Shown here: positions 9,115 through 18,735 of the stretch, in pieces
Layout of the letters: the number at the start of each line of letters is the position of its first letter
How positions within the stretch are numbered: the stretch's first letter is position 1
NCBI RefSeq assembly: GCF_003002915.1
Contig: NZ_PVTG01000007.1
Span: 62,001 to 126,000 of the forward strand
DNA: 64,000 nucleotides
Origin: Geodermatophilus tzadiensis
GTDB lineage: Bacteria; Actinomycetota; Actinomycetes; Mycobacteriales; Geodermatophilaceae
Direction: 5' to 3'
Program-made: the position numbers and the translations under genes
The notes under the pieces: generated by a model
The model's input: the letters and a program-made list of their open reading frames with translations, nothing else
Databases searched by the model: none
What the model was told of the DNA's origin: nothing

Positions 9115-9368
9115 CTCGACACCAGCACGACCACGGGAGCGCCGGCCGCCGACCGGATCCGCCGGGTCGCCTCGATCCCGTCCATCCCCGACAGGTGGAC
9201 GTCCATCAGGACCAGCCCCGGGCGGAGCCTCGTGACGGCCTCGAGGGCGGCCTCACCCGACGCGAGCGACCCGACCAGGACGAAGCCGTCGGTCGCCTCG
9301 ACCACGCTCGCCATGGCCTGCCGGAACGAGTCGTGGTCGTCGACGACGAGGACGCGGACCTCGCTCAT
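9003..9368 (-). CDS. Stand-alone receiver-domain protein
   Basis: A 121-residue protein consisting only of a response-regulator receiver: acidic pair near residues 10-11, phospho-acceptor Asp56 in LVLMDVHLSG, Ser/Thr switch in VLVSSYD, and lysine in YVPKNALG. There is no output domain, so it would act as a phosphate sink, shuttle or protein-binding switch. ATG at 9368 has GAGGAGGGG upstream. It runs convergently into the last 112 bases of the pseudo-kinase gene. Because it sits beside an intact kinase and a pseudo-kinase, a regulatory trio is plausible. Confidence 0.85.
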   Translation of the reverse strand: MSEVRVLVVDDHDSFRQAMASVVEATDGFVLVGSLASGEAALEAVTRLRPGLVLMDVHLSGMDGIEATRRIRSAAGAPVVVLVSSYDVGELDLRGCGASAYVPKNALGPDRLAESWALASA

Positions 9369-9570
9369 CGGCACCCCTCCTCCCCGGATGGTCCCCTGTC
9401 CCGCCGGCCCGCCGCACCGTGCTGACCACACGCGCCGGGTGGGGCCACCCCCCCTCTCGAGTGCCTGACCCGGCGACGTGCCACCCGGCCTCGGGGAGCC
9501 CCGACCGGCTGCCCCGGGTCCCCGCCGCAGCGGGAGCCGCCGACCGGGGCCGCTCGGCGACCGGGGTCCT

Positions 9571-10068
9571 TCAGAGCCGGGTCCGCATGAGGACTCGGGT
9601 GAGCGTCACGTCGGAGAGCTCGACCGCCTCCACCTCGACGCGCTCGTAGCCCAGCCTCTCGAACGCCGGTACCGCCCGCCACGAGGCATGCGTGTGCAGA
9701 GCCGTCAGGCCGGCCGCTCGAGCGAGAGACGCCACGGAGGTCAGCAGCAGGCGGGCGATGCCCCGTCCGCCGGAGTCCGGGTCGACGAACAGCTGGTCGA
9801 CCTCGCCGACCTGCAGGTGGCCGACCTGCTGCAGGGCGACACCGGCGAACCCGGCGACCTCGCCGTTCACCTCCGCGAGCAGGACCGCGGTGTTGTGGAT
9901 CATCCACCGGTGTCCTGCGACGCTGCGCCGCCCCGCCCACGCCTCGATCTCCCGAGGGCGGTAGTGATCCGCCGCGGAGCGCCGGATGGCTCGCAGGCTC
10001 ACCTCGAGCAGCCGCTCGGCGTCCTTCGGCAACGCCCGACGGACCGCCGGTTCGCTCAGCCCGGCCAC
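9571..10068 (-). CDS. GNAT family N-acetyltransferase
   Basis: A 165-residue GNAT fold. The acetyl-CoA pyrophosphate loop reads DPDSGGRGIARLLL near residues 96-109, preceded by the strand VDQLFV and followed by an ERLGYERV C-terminal strand. It would transfer acetyl from acetyl-CoA to an amine. The N-terminal pattern (RRALPKDAERLLEVSLRAI) resembles the PhnO/ElaA-like small GNATs. GTG start at 10068 with GGGAG upstream. No neighbour suggests the substrate. Confidence 0.88.
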   Translation of the reverse strand: MAGLSEPAVRRALPKDAERLLEVSLRAIRRSAADHYRPREIEAWAGRRSVAGHRWMIHNTAVLLAEVNGEVAGFAGVALQQVGHLQVGEVDQLFVDPDSGGRGIARLLLTSVASLARAAGLTALHTHASWRAVPAFERLGYERVEVEAVELSDVTLTRVLMRTRL

Positions 10069-10480
10069 GTGGGGCTCCCGTTCGGCGGGGACCAGCCGCA
10101 GCCGGCGCCCGTGAGCCGCGGCACGGCTGGAGACACGGCTGAGACCTCGTCGCTGTCCGCGGAGCAGCCCATGGCCCGGTGCCCTGGCCGGGATGGGAGC
10201 CCCCGTCCTGCGCCAGGCAGCTGCGGTCTCCCTGGGCGGTCACGGGCGGGCACGACCGCACCATGCCTGGGCTCGGTCCCTGGCGCGAGGCGGGCTCCGC
10301 GTGACCGTCGTGGCCGGCGACCCGCAGCGTGGGCTCGGGGCGCTGGTCGGGCGCCGGGACGATCGGGGCGGCGCCCCACCAGGACCGTCGCCGGGACGAC
10401 CGTCGTCGACCCCGCCCGCTGCGGGCGACGCCGCCGGCCGCCGCACCCGGGTGCGGCGGTCGGCGGGTGGTGGCCGGCGT
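10069..10480. other. Gene-free 412-base gap
   Basis: This lies between the acetyltransferase start and the dioxygenase stop. It holds the terminator-like hairpin annotated at 10441-10456. No open frame has a convincing start, ribosome site or protein similarity, so the rest looks like untranslated spacer and the promoter of the acetyltransferase. Confidence 0.5.
10441..10456 (-). terminator. Hairpin terminator after the YbiU-like gene
   Basis: The 16-base perfect palindrome CCGCACCCGGGTGCGG starts 24 bases past the stop codon at 10481. Flanking CCGCC and GGCGG can extend the stem after a small internal loop. It has no T-run. Confidence 0.5.
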
Positions 10481-11785
10481 TCAGGCGAGGCCGAGGCCGC
10501 GGCGGCCGGTGTCGTTGAGCCGGTCGACGGGGAACCGGTTGGGCCAGGTGCGCTCGTAGTGCTCGGCGGGGAAGTCGGTGGGGCTGGAGCCGGTGAGGAA
10601 TGCCTCCCGGACGGATGCGGCGTAGGCCTCGTTGCGCGGGCACCACGGCGCGGCGGGGACGTACATGACGTTGCCCCAGCCCTGCTGGTCCCGGACCGGG
10701 TCGACCCCGTGGACCATGTCGCAGTGCCACCAGACGGAGTCGCCGGCGCGCACGTCGGGGATGGGCGTGACCGCGCGCAGCAGGAGTGAGTGCCACTTCT
10801 GCGTGGCCGGGAAGACCCGGTTGGTGGTGACCCCGCACATGCTGTCCTCGGGGACGTCGGACAGCAGCGGGCGCAGCATGAGGTAGGCCATCGCCTCGGG
10901 GATCGGGACGGTGTGCAGCACGCCCTGGTCGTTGGACATGTCCGACAGCGCCGTCCAGCCCTGGAACGTGCGGAACGCCGAGCACATCGTGGAGCCGGGG
11001 TACTGCGGGCCGGCGGTGCGATGGGCGGCGTCCCAGGGGTCGTAGGACTCGACGGTGCCGTCGAAGAGGTGCCGGAACGCCCGCTGGTAGGCCCCGGTCA
11101 TCCAGAGGTCGAGGGTGCCGGGGTCCAGGTGGGTGCCCAGGCCGCCGGAGTCGGCACCCGGTGGGCGGCGGCGGATGCGGTCGGGGTACATCGAGTCGCG
11201 GTCGGGGTCGAACCACCGGACGCCGTCGGACTCGGACCTCCACTGCCCGTTGAGGAAGCTCTGCACGCGGGCCATCCGGTCGCTCTGCCGGGCCTCCATC
11301 TGGGCCGGGGACCAGTAGACGGGGTAGATCTCGGGCGTGGAGCCGACGCTGCCGAAGAAGTCGTCGCCCGGGCCGCGGTACTCCTCGAAGAAGCGGTTGC
11401 TCTCGACGTAGTCGACGATGCCGGCGTCCCAGGCCAGCGCCTGCTCGCGGGGGAAGTGGCCGCGCACGACCAGGCAGCCGCGGCGGCGCAGGGCCGCGAG
11501 CTGCTCGGCGGAGACCGTCCCGGCCTCGATGTCGGCGTGGTCGACGACCGGCCAGACGTCCTCGCCGCGGGTCCTGGCGGCCTCGACCTCGGCGACGGCG
11601 GAGGCGACGCGCGCCTCGACGACGGCGAAGACCTCCTCGACGGTGCGGCCGGAGGCGGCGATGCGCGCCCGGATCGCCTGCTTGACCTCGCGGATGGCGG
11701 CCGGCAGGTCGTCCGGGGTGGTCTCCCAGTGCGGCAGCGGCGGCAGCGGGGTCGCCCGCGGGGTCCCGGGGACGGTGAGGGTCAC
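10481..11785 (-). CDS. YbiU/DUF1479-like putative Fe(II)/2-oxoglutarate dioxygenase
   Basis: A 434-residue protein matching the DUF1479 (YbiU) family, related to phytanoyl-CoA dioxygenase. The iron-facial motif is likely HLD (in GGLGTHLDPGT) plus a distal histidine in WHCDMVHGVDP. The N-terminal 75 residues form a helical extension. A role in oxidising a small metabolite is inferred from the fold; no substrate is known to me. GTG start at 11785. It is transcribed divergently from a ROK regulator, and a pair of near-identical direct repeats lies between them, so repression by that regulator and relief by a sugar or metabolite ligand is likely. Confidence 0.82.
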   Translation of the reverse strand: MTLTVPGTPRATPLPPLPHWETTPDDLPAAIREVKQAIRARIAASGRTVEEVFAVVEARVASAVAEVEAARTRGEDVWPVVDHADIEAGTVSAEQLAALRRRGCLVVRGHFPREQALAWDAGIVDYVESNRFFEEYRGPGDDFFGSVGSTPEIYPVYWSPAQMEARQSDRMARVQSFLNGQWRSESDGVRWFDPDRDSMYPDRIRRRPPGADSGGLGTHLDPGTLDLWMTGAYQRAFRHLFDGTVESYDPWDAAHRTAGPQYPGSTMCSAFRTFQGWTALSDMSNDQGVLHTVPIPEAMAYLMLRPLLSDVPEDSMCGVTTNRVFPATQKWHSLLLRAVTPIPDVRAGDSVWWHCDMVHGVDPVRDQQGWGNVMYVPAAPWCPRNEAYAASVREAFLTGSSPTDFPAEHYERTWPNRFPVDRLNDTGRRGLGLA

Positions 11786-11799
11786 GGCACGCGCTCCAA

Positions 11800-11822
11800 T
11801 CAGGAAGGACTCCTTACTTGGA
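11800..11822. promoter_or_regulatory. Direct repeat 1, candidate ROK operator
   Basis: A 23-base element matching 19 of 23 positions of the copy at 11848-11870 in the same orientation. Its core is CTCCTTACTTGGA. It ends 14 bases upstream of the YbiU-like start codon, and its outer part AAGGACTCCTT is itself a near-palindrome. Its position fits a repressor blocking that gene. Confidence 0.6.
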
Positions 11823-11847
11823 GGGGACCGTAGCCCGGATCCCCGAG

Positions 11848-11870
11848 TCAGGCAAGAGTCCTTACTAGGA
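11848..11870. promoter_or_regulatory. Direct repeat 2, candidate ROK operator
   Basis: The second copy of the 23-base element, 48 bases from the first, with core GTCCTTACTAGGA. It ends seven bases before the ROK start codon and covers the AGGA that serves as its ribosome site, so binding here would give autoregulation. Confidence 0.6.
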
Positions 11871-11877
11871 TCGGCGC

Positions 11878-13014
11878 GTGTCCCCCGCCAAGCCGTCGCT
11901 GGAGCTGCTGCGGTCGCTGACCGACGAACACGTGCTCCGCGCGCTGATCGACGAGCGGCGCCTCACCCGCGCCGAGATCGCCGCCCGGACCGGCATCTCC
12001 AAGCCCACCGTGGGCGAGAGCGTGCGCCGGCTGACCGAGGCCGGGGTGCTGCGCGACACCGGCGAGCGCACCACGGGTCCCGGCCGGATCGGCAGCTACT
12101 ACGCCCTCGCCCCCGACCTCGGGGTCGCGCTCGTCGTCGGCATCGCCCCCGAGGGCGTCGTCGCGGAGGCGGTGGACGTGCACGGTCGGCTGGTCGCCCG
12201 GGAGCACGAGGAGGTCGGGCGACCGGCGCGTCCCGCGCAGGTGGCAGGAGCCCTGCGGGCGGTCGCCGAGCAGGTCCTGGCCGACGCGGGGCCGGCCCGG
12301 CTGGCCGTCGTCAGCGCCGCGGACCCGGTCGACCGGTCCTCGGGGCGGCTGGTGCACCTGCCCGACGCGCCCTTCCTGGTCGGCGAGCTCTCCCCGGTCG
12401 AGGTCCTCGCCCCGCTGGTCGCCGGTCCGGTGACCGTGGACAACGACGTCAACTGGGCCGCCCGCGCCGAGCGGGCGGCCGCCGGACCCGAGGACCTCGA
12501 CGACTTCGTGTACCTGTACCTCGGCGAGGGCCTCGGCTGTGCCGTCGTCGCCGACGGCGAGGTCCGGCGCGGGTGGGGCGGGCTCGCCGGGGAGATCGCC
12601 CACGTGCTGACCCGCGGACCCGGCGGGCGCGCCGTCGCCCTCACCGACGTCTTCGCCGAGCTGCGCCTGCGACGGCAGGACTCGACGGCGGTGGACGTGG
12701 ACCGCCTGCTGTCCGCCGTCGCCACCGACGGCGACCGCCCGGACGGGACCCTCGCCGCCCTGGCCGACGCGGTCTGTGGCGTGGTCGCGGCCCTCGTCGC
12801 GGTGACCGATCCCCGGCTGGTCGTCGTCGGCGGCGCCTGGGGCAGCCACCCGGCCGTGCTGCAGGCCGTCTCCGACCGCGCGGCCGGACTCCCCCGGCAC
12901 GTCCCCCTCCGGCCCGCCCGGGTCACCACCGGACCCGCCCTCGGCGGAGCCCGCGCAGCGGCGCTCCGCGACCTCCGGGCGGTGATCTCGACCCGTCGGC
13001 AGCCGCCGACCTGA
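11878..13014 (+). CDS. ROK family transcriptional regulator
   Basis: A 378-residue protein. A winged helix-turn-helix at residues 15-65 (LTRAEIAARTGISKPTVGESVRRL) is followed by an actin-like ROK domain. The ROK kinase signature is degraded: there is no clear DxGxT phosphate loop at its start and the zinc-binding CxCGxxGC motif is absent, so it should sense a ligand rather than phosphorylate a sugar. GTG start at 11878. It is divergent from the YbiU-like dioxygenase with two direct repeats between, implying joint control of both genes. Confidence 0.88.
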   Translation: MSPAKPSLELLRSLTDEHVLRALIDERRLTRAEIAARTGISKPTVGESVRRLTEAGVLRDTGERTTGPGRIGSYYALAPDLGVALVVGIAPEGVVAEAVDVHGRLVAREHEEVGRPARPAQVAGALRAVAEQVLADAGPARLAVVSAADPVDRSSGRLVHLPDAPFLVGELSPVEVLAPLVAGPVTVDNDVNWAARAERAAAGPEDLDDFVYLYLGEGLGCAVVADGEVRRGWGGLAGEIAHVLTRGPGGRAVALTDVFAELRLRRQDSTAVDVDRLLSAVATDGDRPDGTLAALADAVCGVVAALVAVTDPRLVVVGGAWGSHPAVLQAVSDRAAGLPRHVPLRPARVTTGPALGGARAAALRDLRAVISTRRQPPT

Positions 13015-13275
13015 GCACGCCGGTGCGGGTCCCGGTCCCGTCCCCACCCGGGGTCCACGCGTCGGGCGCAGCCGGCGCGGTGCGCGTACCCACGACGGGG
13101 TGCGCAGACGCTGACGGGGCGCAGTCGACGGGCTCGTGGCGCTCACCGCGCAGGCGTCCGCGGCGTCCCGACCACCGGTCCCGTGGCACCCTGCGCGGTC
13201 GGCGACGGGGTGGCCCGGACCGACGACCACGAGCACGCGCCCCGTCGGCGGCGAGAGCGCGGGAGGGGAGTGACG

Positions 13276-13776
13276 ATGAGCCAGGACCCCGACAGCCGGG
13301 TCATCCGGCCCGGCGAGGGCACGCGAGTGCCCGCGCTGGACATGACCCACAAGGTGCACGCCGACCACCTCGGCGGTCGCCTGCTGGTCATGGAGGGTCG
13401 GATCGCCCCGGGTGCACTCGTCCCGCCGCACACCCACACCCGGGAGGACGAGTGCTCCTACGTCATCTCCGGCACGGTCGTCTTCCAGGTGGGCGAGGAC
13501 ACCGTCACCGCCGGGGCCGGCAGCTACGTCATCAAGCCGCGCGGCGTGCCGCACGCCTTCTGGGACCCGGGCAGCGAGCCCGCGCAGGTGATGGAGCTGC
13601 ACGTGCCGGAGACGTTCGCCCACTACTACGACGAGGCCGGCGCGATCTTCACCGACTCCGCGCTGACCCCGCAGGAGCGACACGAGGCCCTGGACGCGCA
13701 CCACGCCCGCTACGGCGTGACCTTCCACTGGGACCGCGTCGCGGATCTCGTCGAGCGCCACGGCGTCCGGCCGTGA
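13276..13776 (+). CDS. Cupin-domain protein
   Basis: A 166-residue single cupin. Motif 1 PPHTHTREDECSYVISG carries the HxHx3-4E metal ligands and motif 2 KPRGVPHAFWDPG supplies the last histidine. The C-terminal 50 residues are helical. It could be a small metal-dependent dioxygenase or isomerase, or a ligand-binding protein; the substrate is not evident. ATG at 13276 follows GGGAGGGGAG; a GTG two codons earlier is an alternative. Confidence 0.85.
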   Translation: MSQDPDSRVIRPGEGTRVPALDMTHKVHADHLGGRLLVMEGRIAPGALVPPHTHTREDECSYVISGTVVFQVGEDTVTAGAGSYVIKPRGVPHAFWDPGSEPAQVMELHVPETFAHYYDEAGAIFTDSALTPQERHEALDAHHARYGVTFHWDRVADLVERHGVRP

Positions 13777-13837
13777 GCCGTCCGGGCCACGTCGGGCAGG
13801 AGGTGGAGAACGGCCGCGGCCTGGGACCATCCTGCGG

Positions 13838-14305
13838 ATGACGGCACCGATCGGCTCGGAAGCGCAGCGACCCAACCCCGCACTCGCACCGCTGGCGCCG
13901 TTGCTCGGCGACTGGCGCACGACCGGGACGCACCCGCTGGTCCCGGGGACGACCTTCCACGGCCGCACCTCGTTCGCACGGCTCGAGGGCGGCGCCTTCG
14001 TGGTGATGCGCTCCGAGATCGACGAGCCGGAGGTCCCCAGCGGCGTGGCGGTGATCGGCTCGGACGACGCCGCCGGCACCTTCACGATGCTCTACTTCGA
14101 CGAGCGGGGCACCTCCCGCCGGTACACCGTCGAGGTGGGCGACGGGGAGGTGTCGTGGAAGCGCAACGAGGCGGGCTTCGCCCAGCGCACGGTCCTCACC
14201 GTCGCCGGCGACGGCCGTCGACTCGACGCCCGGGGCCGCATGTCGCGCGACGGCGGCCCCTGGGAGGACGACCTGCGACTGACCTACGAGCGGATCGACC
14301 GGTAG
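13838..14305 (+). CDS. Small beta-barrel protein, DUF1579-like
   Basis: A 155-residue protein with the pattern PLLGDWRTTGTH, then alternating short beta strands ending in RLTYERID, resembling the DUF1579 / lipocalin-like heme- or lipid-binding barrels. There is no signal peptide, so it is cytoplasmic. ATG at 13838. It lies 61 bases after the cupin gene on the same strand, possibly cotranscribed. Function unknown. Confidence 0.7.
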   Translation: MTAPIGSEAQRPNPALAPLAPLLGDWRTTGTHPLVPGTTFHGRTSFARLEGGAFVVMRSEIDEPEVPSGVAVIGSDDAAGTFTMLYFDERGTSRRYTVEVGDGEVSWKRNEAGFAQRTVLTVAGDGRRLDARGRMSRDGGPWEDDLRLTYERIDR

Positions 14306-14405
14306 CGCGGATCGGCCGGTGGGACGACCGCACGGTCACCGGAGGCGCGCCTGGCAGCTCGGGAACCGCTCGGTCCGGCGACCTCGGGCTCGTTAGGTTG
14401 GCGAG

Positions 14406-15338
14406 ATGGCACGGCACTGGGTCGCCACCCGCCCCGGGGGCCTGGACGTCTTCGCGTTCGAGGACCACGACGTGCCCCCGCCGGAGCACGGGGAGGTCAC
14501 GATCGCGGTCCGGGCGGCCGGCATGAACCCCGCCGACGCCCGGCACGTCGCCCGTGGCGACCCGGCCGGCTTCCCGAAGGCGATCGGCTACGAGGTCGCC
14601 GGCGTGGTGAGCGCGGTCGGCGAGGACACCGGGATCGGGTCGGGACCGGTGACCGTGGGCGACGAGGTCCTCGCGTTCCGGATCAGCGGCGGATGGGCGA
14701 CCGAGGTGACCGTCCCGGCGCGGGACGTGTTCGCCAAGCCCGCCTCGCTGTCGTTCGGCGAGGCCGCCACCCTGCTGCTCGCCGGGTGCACCGCCGCGGA
14801 GGTGCTGCACGTGACCGGCGTCCGCCAGGGCCACACGATCCTCGTGCACGGTGCCTCCGGCGCGGTGGGGGTCAGCGTGCTCCAGCAGGCTGCGCTGCTG
14901 GGGGCCCGGGTGGTCGGGACGGCGAGTGCGGGCAGGTCGGACGTCGTGACCCGGTTCGGCGGGGTACCGGTCCGGTACGGCGACGGGCTCGAGGAGCGGG
15001 TGCGCGCTGCGGCGCCGGAGGGGGTGGTGGCCGCGCTGGACTGCGTGGGCACCGACGAGGCCGTCGACGTCTCGCTCGCGCTGGTGGCCGACCGCGACCG
15101 GATCGTCACCATCGCCGCGCCCGAGCGGGCGGCCGCCCGAGGCTTCACCGCGATCGCCGGCTCGATGCCGGCCAGCCAGGCCTACCGCGACTCCGTGCGA
15201 GCCGACCTCGTCCGGCTGGCCGGTGAGGGGCGGCTCGTCGTCCCCGTCGCCCGGACCTTCCCGCTCGCCGACGCCCTCGAGGCCACCGAGCTGCTGATGA
15301 GCCGGCACCCGGGCGGGAAGCTCGTCCTCGAGCCGTAG
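14406..15338 (+). CDS. NADP-dependent quinone-reductase-like oxidoreductase (MDR)
   Basis: A 310-residue medium-chain dehydrogenase/reductase. The N-terminal GroES-like domain has AAGMNPADARHV and GYEVAGVV, without zinc-binding cysteines, and the Rossmann loop is HGASGAVGVSVLQQA near residues 146-160. Zinc-free members reduce quinones, enals or ketones with NADPH in the cytoplasm. ATG start at 14406. No partner gene defines the substrate. Confidence 0.88.
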   Translation: MARHWVATRPGGLDVFAFEDHDVPPPEHGEVTIAVRAAGMNPADARHVARGDPAGFPKAIGYEVAGVVSAVGEDTGIGSGPVTVGDEVLAFRISGGWATEVTVPARDVFAKPASLSFGEAATLLLAGCTAAEVLHVTGVRQGHTILVHGASGAVGVSVLQQAALLGARVVGTASAGRSDVVTRFGGVPVRYGDGLEERVRAAAPEGVVAALDCVGTDEAVDVSLALVADRDRIVTIAAPERAAARGFTAIAGSMPASQAYRDSVRADLVRLAGEGRLVVPVARTFPLADALEATELLMSRHPGGKLVLEP

Positions 15339-15455
15339 CCCTGCCCGGTGACGCCCAGCCGGGGGACGTGGTGCCCGCGACCTGCGCGCCGGGTCGGGGG
15401 CACGACCGTTCCCCGGCACCCAGGTCAGCGGCGCAGCTCCCGGGCGGGGACGCAC

Positions 15456-17357
15456 TCAGCGAGGGCGCTCCCTGAAGTCGGCGTAGAGGTCGTGCTCGGT
15501 GAACTCCCGGCCCAGCTGGCGGCGGAAGAACGCGTTGGTCGAGTAGCGGGTGGAGGAGAGGAAGAAGCGCTCCTCGTTCCTCCTGACCATGGCGAAGAAG
15601 GGATCCGCCGCATCCGGGCCGAGGTCGAAGTGGTCGTAGTTGACGACGACGTGCACCCGCCGGTCGAGCGCGGAGAACCGGCGGTCGAGCTCCCGTGCCA
15701 GGTCCTCGGCGTCCTGCGCCGTCGCCAGCCGCAGTCCCTCGAAGTTGACGTAGACGGTGTCGGTGGCCGCGTCGAACCGGAACCGCTCCTCCATGCCGAC
15801 GGGAGGTCGGTCGCGCAGCCCCATCGGCCGGTCGAGGAAGATCGCCGCGTCCATCGTGCACAGGTCGTCCCCGATGACGGGAGCGACGTCCATGTGGGCC
15901 AGGACGTCCCGGTCCACGTCGACGCCCGGGGCGACCTCGACCAGCTCGAGGCCCCGGTCGGTGAGCCGCAGGACGCACCGCTCGGTGATGTAGTACACGC
16001 ACTGCCCGCGCTCGACGGCCAGGCGCCCGTTGAAGGTCACCTGCCCGACCCGTTCGCGGAACTTCGCGACCGCGCCGGTGTCGTCGACGACCAGCGCGCC
16101 GTCGCGCACCGCCACCCGCGAGCGGGCGGTGAAGGTGCCGAGGAAGAAGACCGCCTTGGCGTTCTGGCTGATGTTGATGAAGCCGCCCGCACCGGCGACC
16201 CTGCGACCGAACCGGCTGACGTTGACGTTCCCCTCCGCATCGGCCTCGGCCATGCCCAGGAACGCCTGGTCCAGCCCGCCGCCGTCGTAGAAGTCGAACT
16301 GGTACGGCTGGTCGATGATCGCCTGCGGGTTCGTGACGGCGCCGAAGCTCAACCCGCCGGCCGGGATGCCCCCGACACCGCCGGGCTCGACGGTCAGCGT
16401 GATCAGGTCGAGGATCCGCTCCTCGGCCGCCACGGCCGCCACCCCCTCGGGGATGCCGATCCCGAGGTTCACCACCGCGTTCGTCGACAGGCACATCGCG
16501 GCGCGGCGGGCGATCACCTTGCGCGCGTCGAGGGGCATCGGCGCCAGCCCGGTGCTGGGCGCGGTGACCTCGCCCGTGTAGGCGGGGTCGTAGGCGACGG
16601 CGAAGGTCTGACCGTGGTTGGCGGGCTGTGCGACGACGACCGCGTCGACCAGGATGCCGGGGACCCGCACCTCCCGCGGGCTCAGCGTCCGGTGCTCGGT
16701 GACCCGCTCGACCTGCACGATCACCACGCCGCCGGAGTTCTTGGCCGCCTGCGCCATCGACAGCACCTCGAGGGTGAGCGCCTCCCGCTCCATGGTTATG
16801 TTGCCCTCGGGGTCGGCCGTCGTCCCGCGCAGGAGGGCCACATGCACCGGCTGCGCGGGGAAGAACAGGTGCTCCTCCCCGCGCAGCGTCACCAGTTCGA
16901 CCAGCTCCTCGGTGGTGCACTCGTTCATCCGGCCGCCGCCGTGGCGCGGATCGACGAACGTGCCGAGCCCCACCTTGGTCACCACGCCCGGGCGCCCGCC
17001 GGCGATCTCCCGGAACAGGTGGCTGATCACTCCCTGCGGCCAGCAGTACGCCTCGATGCGGTCGTCGAGCGCGAGCACGCCGAGGCTCGGCACGAGCCCC
17101 CAGTGCCCGCCGATGACCCGGCGCACCATGCCGTCGGCACCGAAGTGGTTCAGTCCACGCGCGCCGCCGTCGCCCTGGCCCGCCGCGTAGACCAGGGTGA
17201 GGTCCCGCGGCGAGCCGGTGGCCTCGAACCGCCGTTCCAGCGCGAGCGCCAGCTCCTCGGCGAACCCGACGCCGACGAAGCCGCCGGTGGCGACGGTGTC
17301 GCCGTCGAGGACGATCCGCGCCGCGGCGTCGGCCGAGATGACCTTGTTGCGCTGCAC
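15456..17357 (-). CDS. Acyl-CoA:acetate/3-ketoacid CoA-transferase with C-terminal extension
   Basis: A 633-residue fused alpha/beta CoA-transferase of the propionate CoA-transferase (Pct/YdiF) family. The N-terminal half has [12 protein letters not shown] and GHWGLVP. The second half carries the catalytic glutamate in [12 protein letters not shown] and the loop [12 protein letters not shown]. It moves CoA between short-chain acids, for example from acetyl-CoA to a substrate acid. Family members are usually about 515-530 residues; here roughly 110 extra residues follow the DAAIFLDRP segment. The GTG start lies 13 bases after the MHS transporter stop, so uptake and activation of the same carboxylic acid is the likely job of the pair. 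Confidence 0.9.
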   Translation of the reverse strand: MQRNKVISADAAARIVLDGDTVATGGFVGVGFAEELALALERRFEATGSPRDLTLVYAAGQGDGGARGLNHFGADGMVRRVIGGHWGLVPSLGVLALDDRIEAYCWPQGVISHLFREIAGGRPGVVTKVGLGTFVDPRHGGGRMNECTTEELVELVTLRGEEHLFFPAQPVHVALLRGTTADPEGNITMEREALTLEVLSMAQAAKNSGGVVIVQVERVTEHRTLSPREVRVPGILVDAVVVAQPANHGQTFAVAYDPAYTGEVTAPSTGLAPMPLDARKVIARRAAMCLSTNAVVNLGIGIPEGVAAVAAEERILDLITLTVEPGGVGGIPAGGLSFGAVTNPQAIIDQPYQFDFYDGGGLDQAFLGMAEADAEGNVNVSRFGRRVAGAGGFINISQNAKAVFFLGTFTARSRVAVRDGALVVDDTGAVAKFRERVGQVTFNGRLAVERGQCVYYITERCVLRLTDRGLELVEVAPGVDVDRDVLAHMDVAPVIGDDLCTMDAAIFLDRPMGLRDRPPVGMEERFRFDAATDTVYVNFEGLRLATAQDAEDLARELDRRFSALDRRVHVVVNYDHFDLGPDAADPFFAMVRRNEERFFLSSTRYSTNAFFRRQLGREFTEHDLYADFRERPR

Positions 17358-17370
17358 CGGACGGCGGGGC

Positions 17371-18735
17371 TCAGCGCCGGCCGGCGCCGACCGACGCCCG
17401 ATCGGCGACGGGGTCCCGCGTCAGGTCGCTGCGCGCGGTCTCCCGGCTGAGCACGACGGCGATCACGGTGAGCACGGCGGCACCGGCGAGGTACAGCGAG
17501 ATGGGCACCGAACTGCCGTACTCGATCAGCAGCGCCGTGGCGATGATCGGGGCCAGGCTGCCCGCCACGATCGAGGACACCTGACCGGCCACCGACAGGC
17601 CGCTGTAGCGCACCTGGGTGGAGAACAGCTCGGAGAAGAAGGACGCCTGCGGCCCGTACATCGCTCCGTGGAAGACGAGGCCGACCGTCCCGGCGAGCGC
17701 CAGCAGCAGGAAGGACTTCGAGTCGTACAGGGCGAAGAAGACGAAGCCCCACACCCCGACGCCCACGGCCCCCACCAGGTAGACCGGCCGGCGGCCGAAC
17801 CGGTCGGACGCCGCGCCCATGGCCGGGATCGCCACGAAGTGGATCGCGGAGGCGATGAGGGCCGCGTTCAGCGCCGTGCCCCGCGAGACACCCGCCTCAC
17901 CGGTGGCGTAGGCCAGGGCGAACGCGGTGAAGACGTAGTAGCCGATGTTCTCCGCCAGGCGGGCGCCGATGGCCAGGATGATCTCCCGGGGGTAGTCCTT
18001 GAGCACCTGGACCACCGGCAGCTTGGGGGCCTCCTCGGCCTCGGCGGACTGCTCCCGGGCGGCCCGGAAGACCGGCGACTCCTCGATCGAGACCCGGATC
18101 CAGAGACCCACGCCCACCAGCACCGCGCTGAGCAGGAAGGGGATGCGCCAGCCCCAGGACTCGAACTGCTGGTCGTCGGTGAACGCCGAGACGAGCGCGA
18201 GGACGGCGACGGCGAGGAGGTTGCCCGCCGGGGCGCCGGCCTGCGGCCAGGAGGCCCAGTACCCGCGCCGCTCCGGCGTGCCGTACTCCGCGGCCATCAG
18301 CACCGCACCGCCCCACTCGCCACCGAGGGCGAAGCCCTGCACCAGCCGGAGGAGGATCAGCAGGACGGGCGCCCAGATGCCGATCTGGGCGTAGGTCGGC
18401 AGCAGGCCGATCAGGAACGTCGCGCCGCCCATCATCATCAGGGTGATGACCAGCATCTGCTTGCGGCCGATCTTGTCGCCGAAGTGCCCGAAGACCACCC
18501 CACCGATGGGGCGGGCCGCGAAGCCCACGGCGTACGTGGCGAACGCGAGCAGCGTGCCGACGAGCGGGTCGAAGTCGGGGAAGAACAGCGTGTTGAAGAC
18601 CAGCGCGGCGGCCGAGCCGTAGAGGAAGAAGTCGTACCACTCCACGGTCGTCCCGACGAGGCTGGCGCCGACGACCTTGACGATGGACGTGCGGGACGCC
18701 GGCGGGACGGCGGCGTCCTGGTGAGACCCGGACAT
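17371..18735 (-). CDS. MFS transporter, metabolite:H+ symporter (MHS) subfamily
   Basis: A 454-residue, 12-helix major-facilitator protein. The start [20 protein letters not shown] and the loop [10 protein letters not shown] are hallmarks of the MHS (ShiA/ProP/KgtP-like) group, with a second [11 protein letters not shown] loop between helices 8 and 9. These symport small carboxylates or betaines with protons across the inner membrane. ATG at 18735 is preceded by GGGGAGGAA. It heads a two-gene operon with the CoA-transferase, pointing to a carboxylate substrate. Confidence 0.92.
   Translation of the reverse strand: MSGSHQDAAVPPASRTSIVKVVGASLVGTTVEWYDFFLYGSAAALVFNTLFFPDFDPLVGTLLAFATYAVGFAARPIGGVVFGHFGDKIGRKQMLVITLMMMGGATFLIGLLPTYAQIGIWAPVLLILLRLVQGFALGGEWGGAVLMAAEYGTPERRGYWASWPQAGAPAGNLLAVAVLALVSAFTDDQQFESWGWRIPFLLSAVLVGVGLWIRVSIEESPVFRAAREQSAEAEEAPKLPVVQVLKDYPREIILAIGARLAENIGYYVFTAFALAYATGEAGVSRGTALNAALIASAIHFVAIPAMGAASDRFGRRPVYLVGAVGVGVWGFVFFALYDSKSFLLLALAGTVGLVFHGAMYGPQASFFSELFSTQVRYSGLSVAGQVSSIVAGSLAPIIATALLIEYGSSVPISLYLAGAAVLTVIAVVLSRETARSDLTRDPVADRASVGAGRR

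Noticed and set aside
10193..10480. Open frames in the gap before the YbiU-like gene
   Set aside because: No credible ribosome site, and the translations are Arg/Gly/Pro-rich without hydrophobic core patterns.
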